42,397 nucleotides of DNA from assembly GCA_946500895.1 (NCBI GenBank), contig CAMMXG010000013.1:1-42397 (forward strand). Reading direction: 5' to 3'. Numbering within the stretch: position 1 is the first letter of the stretch; each line of letters begins with the position of its first letter. This document shows, piece by piece, positions 29,560 to 37,723 of the stretch. A program made the translations under genes and the position numbers. The notes under the pieces were generated by a model. It was not told the DNA's origin and searched no databases. It saw only the letters and a list, made by a program, of their open reading frames with translations. The stretch is from an uncultured Mycoplasma sp. (lineage in GTDB: Bacteria; Bacillota_I; Bacilli_A; RF39; UBA660).

Positions 29560-30211
29560 CTACTGATACAATCGAAATATCAGTAATATGCGTTCCATCC
29601 GGATTAATATTTAATATATAATTATAAGTCCCATCACTACAAGTATATACTGCGTAAGTTGTGTTATTACTATCTTTCACTAATCCAAGTGTATTCATAG
29701 TAGAAAATAAAGACTCAAAATCAAGAAAACTACTATTTATTCCTTCATAAAAATTATCAACTAACACTCTTTCATTTCCATTAACTTGATAAGTACCAGT
29801 ACTATCTATATAATAACGAATTACCCCACTACCAAGAGTAGTTGCATAATTTTTATATCCCTCTTGATATGTATCATATTTTGTACCCTCAAATAAGAAA
29901 CTATCTTCACCAACATGAATATCATAAGTATATTCATAAGTACCCTGAATGATTTCTTGCATCATCGTATCAAGTGTTTGCGGAACATCCTCCTCAGAGG
30001 TAGCAGGATCATCATTAATTGTAGAATTATTATTAGGTGTTTCGTAATTACTAGTAATCGCTGATGATATTGCTAAAAAAATAAATAAAACTGCAAAGAA
30101 AATAGCCCAATAAATAAGTTTAAGATAAGCTTTGCCCTTAGGAGTAGATTTCATTTTTGTTTTCCATAATTTAAACTTACTTGGTGTTTTTTCCTTTTTC
30201 TCTTTTTTCAT
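29501..30211 (-). CDS. Membrane-anchored hypothetical protein
   Basis: Lys-rich N-term + TM segment + extracellular domain. Confidence 0.6.
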   Translation of the reverse strand: MKKEKKEKTPSKFKLWKTKMKSTPKGKAYLKLIYWAIFFAVLFIFLAISSAITSNYETPNNNSTINDDPATSEEDVPQTLDTMMQEIIQGTYEYTYDIHVGEDSFLFEGTKYDTYQEGYKNYATTLGSGVIRYYIDSTGTYQVNGNERVLVDNFYEGINSSFLDFESLFSTMNTLGLVKDSNNTTYAVYTCSDGTYNYILNINPDGTHITDISIVSVDGNITYLLSFTNIGEVSND

Positions 30212-30220
30212 CTTAACCGC

Positions 30221-31150
30221 CTACTTCACTACACTAGATTTTAATTTCTCTTTATTAATCCCATTTAAATAATCACGCACACTCATAGAATTTTTACCAA
30301 ATGGTTTTAATTTTGTAATATAAAATATTTGATCAGAACAAGCAATTCCAATGGCATCTTTTTTAATATCACAAATAGTGGATGGTTGAGCATTTACACT
30401 ACCACCAATATATCCCTCAATTATTTTAACTTCCTCATCATTTAATAAGATATTAGCAAAAGGTTCAGGATTTAGTGCACGAACTTGATTATATATTTCT
30501 CTAGCAGATCTTGTAAAATCCAAATGTTCATCTTCCCTTTTGATTGTATAAGCATAGCTTACTTCCCTTTCATTTTGTTTTACTCTCGTATTTGTGCCAT
30601 TAATAATACTAGGTAATGTTTCTTCTAGTAATTCAGCTCCCAAATGACTTAATTTATCACTTAAAGTACCTAATGTATCATCATCTTCAATTGGAATAGA
30701 ACTTGATGAAATCATATCACCAGTATCCATACCTACATCCATATACATAATTGTAATACCAGTTTTACTATCTCCATTCATAATTGCATGATGAATTGGT
30801 GCTCCACCTCGATATTTAGGTAAGATTGATGCATGAACATTAATGCATCCAAGTCTAGAAATATCTAGTACATCCTTTGGTACAATTTGCCCATAAGCAC
30901 AAGTTACAATCAAATCAGGCTGATATTTCTTGATTTCTTCATAATCTTCTCTTATCTTAACTGGCTGAAACACTGGAATATTGTGTTCCAAAGCTTTTAC
31001 TTTTACTGGCGGTGGAGTAAGCACTTTTTTTCTACCTACATATTTATCTGGTTGTGTTACAACTAACACAACTTCGGTATTTTTTATTAATGTATCTAAA
31101 ATTGGAACAGCAAACTCTGGTGTTCCCATAAACACAATTTTAATCATCAA
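30221..31150 (-). CDS. fmt: Methionyl-tRNA formyltransferase
   Basis: 'VFMGTPEFAVPIL', 'VTQPDKYVGR', 'INVHASILPKYRGGAPIHHAI', 'MDVGMDTGDMI'. Confidence 0.96.
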   Translation of the reverse strand: MMIKIVFMGTPEFAVPILDTLIKNTEVVLVVTQPDKYVGRKKVLTPPPVKVKALEHNIPVFQPVKIREDYEEIKKYQPDLIVTCAYGQIVPKDVLDISRLGCINVHASILPKYRGGAPIHHAIMNGDSKTGITIMYMDVGMDTGDMISSSSIPIEDDDTLGTLSDKLSHLGAELLEETLPSIINGTNTRVKQNEREVSYAYTIKREDEHLDFTRSAREIYNQVRALNPEPFANILLNDEEVKIIEGYIGGSVNAQPSTICDIKKDAIGIACSDQIFYITKLKPFGKNSMSVRDYLNGINKEKLKSSVVK

Positions 31151-31204
31151 TATATCACCACTATTATTTTACCAAAAAAAGAAAAAGAAGTCTATTTTCC
31201 CAAA

Positions 31205-31236
31205 TAAAAAGTAGTTATCTCCACTTCAAGATAACT
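31205..31236. terminator. Rho-independent terminator downstream of the Rpn-family gene
   Basis: GTAGTTATCT...AGATAACTAC, 10-bp stem, followed by TTTTTATTT on minus strand. Confidence 0.75.
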
Positions 31237-31312
31237 ACATATTTACATTTTATTGACGTTCTATAATAATGAAAGCAATTAGCCAACAAATAATTAATAT
31301 TTACAAAAATAC

Positions 31313-32164
31313 TTATTTGTTTTCTTTTAAACTATTGATTACTTCAACAGATAAACCACTAATTTCTATAATTTCATCAATTGAATACCCTTTTTTTAAC
31401 ATATTTTTTGCTATTTCTTTTTTATTTTGTTCTTTGCCAATTTCAATCCCTTGTTCACGAGCTATTTTAACATGCTTATTTTCTTCTATTTCTTTGTTCC
31501 ATTTAGCAAGTGCTTCTTTGGTTACATCGTCATTAACATAATTATCAATCCATTCATTGAATTCCATAAACATTTCATCCCCTTCAGCTATGGCTTCTCT
31601 CTCTTCATAACTTCTAGCTGCAATAAACCTTAACCATTTCATTAATTCGTTCTCATTATATCCTAACTCCCTAACCTTGTCAATGCGTATATAGTTAATA
31701 TTTAACTTGTCCTCAGCTATTCTTATCTCTGGATATTTACTATGTACTAAACGAAATTCATTTACTATATCTGGCCCTATATTCATATTTACATGATCTA
31801 CAAAATTATATTGAACAACCTTTAAATCTTCATATTCCATCCCTCTTACTAATCTAGATGCACTGAGTTTCATTACATAAAAAGTACTCTTATCTACTGA
31901 TGCATCATCTAGATACGTGTATGCCTCTAAATCCACTACTACATCATCATAGTCAATTACAATATCTGTTCTGGATGATTTCTCATCTATATTACTTTTC
32001 CCTATTTGACTTTCATAAGCAACCGTTAGTTTATCACGTAAACTTCCTTTTGATAAATTTAAAAGATTTTCAAGTAAACTTTCCAGTGGTCTTCTATTAT
32101 GTTCATTTGCAAAGCTTTCTTTAAATACTACATCATGCATTAATGTATTATAATTTTCTTGCAT
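31313..32164 (-). CDS. Rpn-family recombination-promoting nuclease / PD-(D/E)XK putative transposase
   Basis: 'SRTDIVIDYDDVVVDLEAYTY' nuclease core, C-terminal 'IGKEQNKKEIAKNMLKKGYSIDEIIEISGLSVEVI'; ATG at 32162-32164 has SD AGGTGAG (ORF track uses upstream GTG at 32173). Confidence 0.85.
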   Translation of the reverse strand: MQENYNTLMHDVVFKESFANEHNRRPLESLLENLLNLSKGSLRDKLTVAYESQIGKSNIDEKSSRTDIVIDYDDVVVDLEAYTYLDDASVDKSTFYVMKLSASRLVRGMEYEDLKVVQYNFVDHVNMNIGPDIVNEFRLVHSKYPEIRIAEDKLNINYIRIDKVRELGYNENELMKWLRFIAARSYEEREAIAEGDEMFMEFNEWIDNYVNDDVTKEALAKWNKEIEENKHVKIAREQGIEIGKEQNKKEIAKNMLKKGYSIDEIIEISGLSVEVINSLKENK

Positions 32165-32182
32165 TTTTCTCACCTCAGGGCG

Positions 32183-32211
32183 AGTATACTAAATATTAAA
32201 TTTTAAGTCAA
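32183..32211 (-). promoter_or_regulatory. Promoter of Rpn-family gene (TTGACT-17-TATACT)
   Basis: Minus strand TTGACT taaaatttaatatttag TATACT; near-identical module upstream of DUF1016 gene. Confidence 0.8.
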
Positions 32212-32370
32212 ACTTCCAAAATATATAATTTCAACTATCAAATTAATAAATTCATCTACGAATTTATCTATTTGATAAATGAATTAATCATTTTCAATTA
32301 TCAAATAAAACAAAAAGTAAAATTTAATTTTTTTAAAAGAATCTTACAACTTTAAATTTATAAATCAATA

Positions 32371-33392
32371 CTACTTATGTTTAAATAAAACTTTCTCCAC
32401 TTCACTTATTAATTGCTCCTTATTAGGAATATAGTAAGTATATGTTGAAGCAAAAATATTATTAGATAAACCTCCTAAAGCATATTCCATAGCTACTTCT
32501 TTTTTACTCTTACAAAGAATAATTCCTATTGGTTTATTATCATATTCATCATTTACTTCAGCATTATAGTAATTTAAATACATATTCATTTGTCCTGCGT
32601 ATTCTGGTTTCATAATGCCATTTTTCAAATCTATCAAAACATAACATTTTAATATTTTATTATAGAAAACCATATCTACATAATAATGAGTATTTCCCAA
32701 GGTTACTCTTTGTTGTGTTCCTACAAACATAAACCCTTTACCTAATTCAAGTAAAAATTCTTCCATATGATGAACTAATTGTTTTTCTAAATCTTTCTCC
32801 AAAATAGGTTTTGGTTCTTTAATATCTAAAAATTCAAAAACATATGGTTCTTTCAAAATATCATCAGGTTTAGCTAATGTTTGCCCGACTTTTGATAATT
32901 CATATACCTTTTCTTTATTTTTTTCTCCATCAGATAATAATAATCTTTCATATAATGAAGTTTCTAGTTGCCTTTTTAACTCTCTAACACTCCAATTTGA
33001 ATTAATACATTTTTTTCATAAAAGTTTCTTTCATCATCATTTTCAATACTTAATAATTCACAATAATGCGACCAGCTCAATTTAACAGACAGTGTCTGTT
33101 GTTTTGGATATTTAAGATAAAACCTACGCATGTATTGGAGATTTGATACTGAAAAACCAGAACCAAAAATTTTTCTTAATTCTTTTGAAAGTTCCTTTAA
33201 AACTTGTTTACCATATTCAGCTTTAATATTTCCATTTTGCTCATTTTCAACAATAATTCTACCAACATTCCAATATGCTAGTAACATTGTATTATTTACT
33301 TCATAAGCAATTTTATTTCTACTATTAATAATTACATCTTTGATTTCTTCAATCATTTGGAGATTGTTTTTTTCTAACATAATTTGTTGCAT
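32371..33392 (-). pseudogene. DUF1016/YhcG-family PD-(D/E)XK nuclease split by a single-base frameshift
   Basis: N-terminal ORF 32976-33392 and C-terminal ORF 32371-32856 are halves of one protein; one extra base in the A7 run (33010-33016) restores '...FYEKKCINSNWSVRELKRQLETSLYERLLL...'. Confidence 0.85.
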
Positions 33393-33409
33393 ATCCTCAC
33401 CTCAAGGCG

Positions 33410-33439
33410 AGTATACTAAAATCTTAACACCTAAGTCAA
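33410..33439 (-). promoter_or_regulatory. Promoter of DUF1016 gene (TTGACT-18-TATACT)
   Basis: Minus strand TTGACT taggtgttaagattttag TATACT cgccttGAGGTGAGgatATG. Confidence 0.8.
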
Positions 33440-33445
33440 ACTTCC

Positions 33446-33511
33446 AATTTGATATATTTGACTATTCAAATTGATATATTTCACTAGTGAATTTGATATG
33501 TTTTACATATC
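33446..33511. repeat. Three tandem 22-bp iteron-like repeats upstream of DUF1016
   Basis: AATTTGATATATTTGACTATTC / AAATTGATATATTTCACTAGTG / AATTTGATATGTTTTACATATC. Confidence 0.75.
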
Positions 33512-33548
33512 AAATCAATAGAATTAGTAAAATTTAATTTTTTTAAAT

Positions 33549-34199
33549 TTATTTTATCGTTTCATCTCGTTTAACTAAATATATCTTTCCACCCTTATAA
33601 AAAGCATAAAAAACATCTTTCACATTCAATTTTTTCTTTTCAAGTTCTCGCTCTAACCACACTTTAGTCTTATGAATATATTTAAGTGCTTTATCCTGGA
33701 TGGTTCCGTCTACTATTAAAGGCATAGGATAAGCACTTTTAATTTTAAAGAAATTATATTTAAATATTGATAATTTTCCATTTGGTTCTAAAAAAGCATA
33801 TTCTACATCTTCAATATTTCTAATTTCTTTTTGTCTTAAACTCAAAAGCAAATCATCCATACTATATCTTTGTTTTACCATCTCATGATAATTAATCTTA
33901 CCATTTACAATAATTAATGATGGTTTCCCGCCAAAGATTGTTCGAAAAGTTCTTGATTTAATAGAAATATAAGCTAGTAATAATTCAAGTATGACTAAAA
34001 GAGTAATAGGTGCAATGGTTAAAAGAATAGAATCATTAATATTTTCAATACTAATAGCCACTAACTCGGCAATTAAAATAGATACAATTAAATCAATAAT
34101 CCCTAATTGTCCTACTTCTCGTTTTCCCATAATACGATAAGCTAGAGTTATAAAAAAATAAAAGAATAACGTTCTAAACATCACATTAAATAGTTCCAT
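33549..34199 (-). CDS. DUF421/YetF-family membrane protein
   Basis: 'MGKREVGQLGIIDLIVSILIAELVAISIE', 'GKPSLIIVNGKINYHEMVKQRYSMDDLLLSLRQKEI'. Confidence 0.92.
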   Translation of the reverse strand: MELFNVMFRTLFFYFFITLAYRIMGKREVGQLGIIDLIVSILIAELVAISIENINDSILLTIAPITLLVILELLLAYISIKSRTFRTIFGGKPSLIIVNGKINYHEMVKQRYSMDDLLLSLRQKEIRNIEDVEYAFLEPNGKLSIFKYNFFKIKSAYPMPLIVDGTIQDKALKYIHKTKVWLERELEKKKLNVKDVFYAFYKGGKIYLVKRDETIK

Positions 34200-34303
34200 T
34201 TAAAATCACCTACTATTATTATGTTTGAAGATTTATTTTTTTAAACACAACTTTTTTAGTATTATTTTAACTGCTCTTAATATAATTTAATAGGTGATAA
34301 TGA

Positions 34304-34672
34304 ATGAATAAATTATTAAATTATTTAAAACACTTTAGTTTATTTTGTATTTTTATTATTGTGATAGCAATTATTACATCTCTTATTAATTTAACAGGAA
34401 TAAAAAGTATAACAATATCAAAATTATCTGTTATATTAACTGCCCTATCTTTCTTTATTATAAGTTTACTTGCTAGTCATAAAACAAAAGAAAGAGGCAT
34501 TGTACTCGGTTTAAAACTAGGTTTATCTTTTATTATTATATTAATATTAGTTAACTTAATAGTTTTTAAAAGTCCATTTAATATTGATAGATTAATTTAC
34601 TATATTATATTATTAGCAAGTAGTCTACTTGGTGGTTCCATAGGTAAAAATATCAAACTAAAAAGAAAATAA
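34304..34672 (+). CDS. TIGR04086-like four-TM membrane protein
   Basis: Four hydrophobic segments; 'KTKERGIVLGLKLGLSF', 'LGGSIGKNIKLKRK'; SD aggtga upstream. Confidence 0.7.
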   Translation: MNKLLNYLKHFSLFCIFIIVIAIITSLINLTGIKSITISKLSVILTALSFFIISLLASHKTKERGIVLGLKLGLSFIIILILVNLIVFKSPFNIDRLIYYIILLASSLLGGSIGKNIKLKRK

Positions 34673-34680
34673 AATACTAA

Positions 34681-35355
34681 TTATTTAATATTATGAATTC
34701 TATCTAAAAGCAAGTTTCTAATACTTTCATCATCAATCAAATTAATTGAAAATGTTTTATAACCAATACGATTGATACTAGCACCACAATGATAAACTAT
34801 TTCATTATCTAATATAAAATATCTATCATGAAATGTATTATTATATTTTACTATCAAATTATGATATTCTTTATGATACTCTTCTATCATTGACTCTTTT
34901 AACAAATTATTTTTCTTAGTTATAATAACCACTTTTATATTTAAATCTTTAACAATATCAAGTATTTTTTTATCAGCATAATTATCAATAATAATTAATT
35001 CTTTTTTGGCACTATTAAAAATATCTAATATCTTAGAATAAGCATCATATATTTGTCCATTAAAATAAAATTCACTTATCTTTCTCTTTTCTTCAAAACA
35101 TTTAAATGTATCTTTTAATGCTTTAATTTCCAAATCATGTTCAAATAATTTACTTTTAATAGCTTGTTGTTCTAATAAATTATTTGATATATATTTACGC
35201 ATTAAAACGAAAGCATCCATTATTATAATACTTACTTCTTCAGCTACTGGTGTTCTAAGAACTGTGGCAAGCATAGCAACGTCTTCTTCTGTAAAGACAT
35301 ATGGTAAAGTTCTAGACATATTGCTTATTTTTGTGGTTTCAGATTGAAACCGCAA
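34681..35355 (-). pseudogene. ORF6N + PLD-like paralog, 5'-truncated
   Basis: Lacks the ORF6N N-terminus; retains 'PYVFTEEDVAMLATVLRTP' and C-terminal 'HDRYFILDNEIVYHCGASIN' PLD-like motif. Confidence 0.8.
35331..35355. repeat. Imperfect 25-bp intragenic palindrome in ORF6N copy 4
   Basis: TTGTGGTTTCAG-A-TTGAAACCGCAA, 12-bp arms with two T/G mismatches. Confidence 0.75.
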
Positions 35356-35389
35356 TTTATCAAGAATATTTACCTTGTTCTAATTCTAA

Positions 35390-35690
35390 GGGGCTGTCGG
35401 GAAATTAAATAAATTACCATAGCCTTTTTTCTTCACTTTTTCGATATAATAATATAATTATAAATATAAAATTATCAATTTTTGCAAATTCTTCATCACA
35501 ACTGTTTGAGGAAACTAGCCCAAAATTACTTTTTATAGTAAAATAAGACATGTGATACAGCTCCTTGAACAAGATTATTGTATCACAAAAATGCTCTGAT
35601 TTCCTTGTGATTTCAGAGCTTTTTAAATTTTTTAAAATAAAAGAACTATCAAGAAATTAATCACTTAATTTCCCGACAGCCCCTTGAAAT
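35390..35690. mobile_element. ~300-bp non-autonomous TIR element (MITE or internally deleted IS remnant)
   Basis: Terminal inverted repeats AAGGGGCTGTCGGGAAATTAA / TTAATTTCCCGACAGCCCCTT; no complete transposase inside. Confidence 0.8.
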
Positions 35691-35909
35691 ACTATTTACT
35701 TCTTCAATAGTTAGTTGAAACATAAATCGTTTTGGAAACCGATTAATATGTCTTTTAACTGCTAAATTAATTGTTTTTGTTCCATTAGCGCAACCATAAA
35801 GTCGTGCTAAATCACTATCAAGCATTACTTGTTTACCTCTAATTTCATAGATTAAACTTTCAATTTTTTCATCATTTTTTAACACAATATCTTTCATCCA
35901 AACCTCCAT
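35661..35909 (-). pseudogene. ORF6N domain N-terminal fragment truncated by the TIR element
   Basis: 'LIYEIRGKQVMLDSDLARLYGCANGTKTINLAVKRHINRFPKRFMFQLTIEEVNSISR' then reads into element TIR. Confidence 0.85.
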
Positions 35910-35913
35910 TCTT

Positions 35914-36804
35914 CTAAATATTATTTATTTTATCAATTAATAAATCACGCATATCCCTATCATCAATTAAATTAATTGAAAAAGTTTTATAGCCAATTCG
36001 GTTAATGCTTGCCCCACAATGATAAACTATTTCATTATCTAATATAAAATATCTATCATGGAATGTATCATTGTATTTTAATGTTAAATTATGATATTCT
36101 TTATGATACTCTTCTATCGTTGAATCTTTTAATAAATTATTTTTCCTAGTTATAATAACCACTTTTATATTTAAATCTTTAACAATATCAAGTATTTTTT
36201 TATCGGCATAACTATCAATGATAATTAATTCATTTTTAGCACCATTAAAAATATCTAATATTTTCGAATAGGCATCATATATCTGTCCATCGAAATAAAT
36301 TTCATGTACTTTCCTTTTTTCTTCAAATTTTTGAAATGTATCTTCAAGTTTATTAATTCTATGATAATCTTCTAATACCAAATCGTAAAGATTTTGATGT
36401 TCAACTAAATTTTTTGATATATATTTACGCATAGAAACAAAAGCATCCATTATTCTAATGCTTACTTCTTCAGCTACTGGTGTTCTAAGTACTGTTGCAA
36501 GCATGGCAACACCTTCTTCTGTAAATACATATGGCTTATTATATTTTCCTCCACGAGTTTCCATTTTCCCATATTTGGTTTCAAGTTGAAACCGAATATT
36601 TTCACTTTCTTCAATAGTTAATTGAAACATAAATCGTTTTGGAAATCGATTAATATGTCTTTTAACTGCTAAATTAATCGTTTTTGTTCCATTAGCACAA
36701 CCATAAAGTCGTGCTAAATCACTATCAAGCATTACTTGTCTGCCTCTAATCTCATAAATTAAACTTTCAATTTTTACATCATTTTTTAAAATAATATCAT
36801 TCAT
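35914..36804 (-). CDS. ORF6N domain + PLD-like protein
   Basis: ORF6N N-term 'GRQVMLDSDLARLYGCANGTKTINLAVKRH', C-term PLD-like 'FHDRYFILDNEIVYHCGASINRIG'. Confidence 0.9.
   Translation of the reverse strand: MNDIILKNDVKIESLIYEIRGRQVMLDSDLARLYGCANGTKTINLAVKRHINRFPKRFMFQLTIEESENIRFQLETKYGKMETRGGKYNKPYVFTEEGVAMLATVLRTPVAEEVSIRIMDAFVSMRKYISKNLVEHQNLYDLVLEDYHRINKLEDTFQKFEEKRKVHEIYFDGQIYDAYSKILDIFNGAKNELIIIDSYADKKILDIVKDLNIKVVIITRKNNLLKDSTIEEYHKEYHNLTLKYNDTFHDRYFILDNEIVYHCGASINRIGYKTFSINLIDDRDMRDLLIDKINNI
36571..36599. repeat. 29-bp intragenic palindrome in ORF6N copy 3
   Basis: ATATTTGGTTTCAA-G-TTGAAACCGAATAT, 14-bp arms with one mismatch. Confidence 0.88.
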
Positions 36805-36821
36805 CCAAAATCCCCATCTTT

Positions 36822-37706
36822 CTAAATTTTATTTATTTTATCTATCAACATTTCTCTAATACTATCATCACCTACTAAAGTAATAGAAAAAGTTTTATAC
36901 CCAATCCTATTAATACTAGCACCACAATGATAAAGTACTTCATGATTTAATATAAAATATCTGTCATGAAAAGTATTATCATACTTTATTGTTAAATTAT
37001 GATATTGTTTATTATATCTTTCTATATCTTGATTAGTTAATAAACCATTACTTTTCGTAATTAATAACACCGATATATTTAATCTTTTAATCATATCAAG
37101 TATCACATTATCAGCATAACTATCAATAATAATTAATTCTTTTTTAGCACTATGAAAAATATCTAATATCTTAGAATAAGCATCATATATTTGCCCATCA
37201 AAATAAATTTCACTTATCTTTCTCTTTTCTTCAAATTGATTAAATGAAGTTTCAAGTACTTTTATTTTCTCATGGTCTTCTAATACTAAGTCGTTAATAT
37301 ATTTTTGCTCTATTAAATTTGCAGATATATATTTGCGCATAGCAACAAAAGCACGCATAATATTTACGCTTACTTGTGATGCGATAGGTGTCCTAAGAAC
37401 TGTAGCAAGCATGGCAACGCCTTGTTCTGTAAATACATAAGGAAGTTTTCTTTGCCCACCATGTTCTTTCCAACTTGAAGTCCCAAATTGGGACTTCAAA
37501 TTTAACAATTCTTCATATGTTAATTGAAAGTAGAAATCATTAGGAAATTTTTCGATATGTCTTTTTACTGCTTGATTAATTGTTTTTGTTCCATTAGCAC
37601 AACCATAAAGCCTTGCTAAATCACTATCAAGCATTACTTGTTTTCCTCTAATTTCATAAATTAAACTTGTTAGTTTTACATCATTTTTTAAAATAATATC
37701 ATTCAT
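36822..37706 (-). CDS. ORF6N domain + PLD-like protein
   Basis: Paralog of 35914-36804; variable centre 'LLNLKSQFGTSSWKEHGGQRKLPYVF'. Confidence 0.9.
   Translation of the reverse strand: MNDIILKNDVKLTSLIYEIRGKQVMLDSDLARLYGCANGTKTINQAVKRHIEKFPNDFYFQLTYEELLNLKSQFGTSSWKEHGGQRKLPYVFTEQGVAMLATVLRTPIASQVSVNIMRAFVAMRKYISANLIEQKYINDLVLEDHEKIKVLETSFNQFEEKRKISEIYFDGQIYDAYSKILDIFHSAKKELIIIDSYADNVILDMIKRLNISVLLITKSNGLLTNQDIERYNKQYHNLTIKYDNTFHDRYFILNHEVLYHCGASINRIGYKTFSITLVGDDSIREMLIDKINKI
37475..37499. repeat. Perfect 25-bp intragenic palindrome in ORF6N copy 2
   Basis: TTGAAGTCCCAA-A-TTGGGACTTCAA, 12-bp arms. Confidence 0.95.
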
Positions 37707-37723
37707 CCAAAATCCCCATCTTT

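Noticed and set aside
30981-31541. Plus-strand ORFs antisense to fmt and rpn
   Set aside because: Antisense of conserved coding genes with no supporting signals.
35370-35710. Target-site duplication of the TIR element
   Set aside because: No convincing direct repeat flanks the termini; the two flanking ORF6N fragments may come from different copies.
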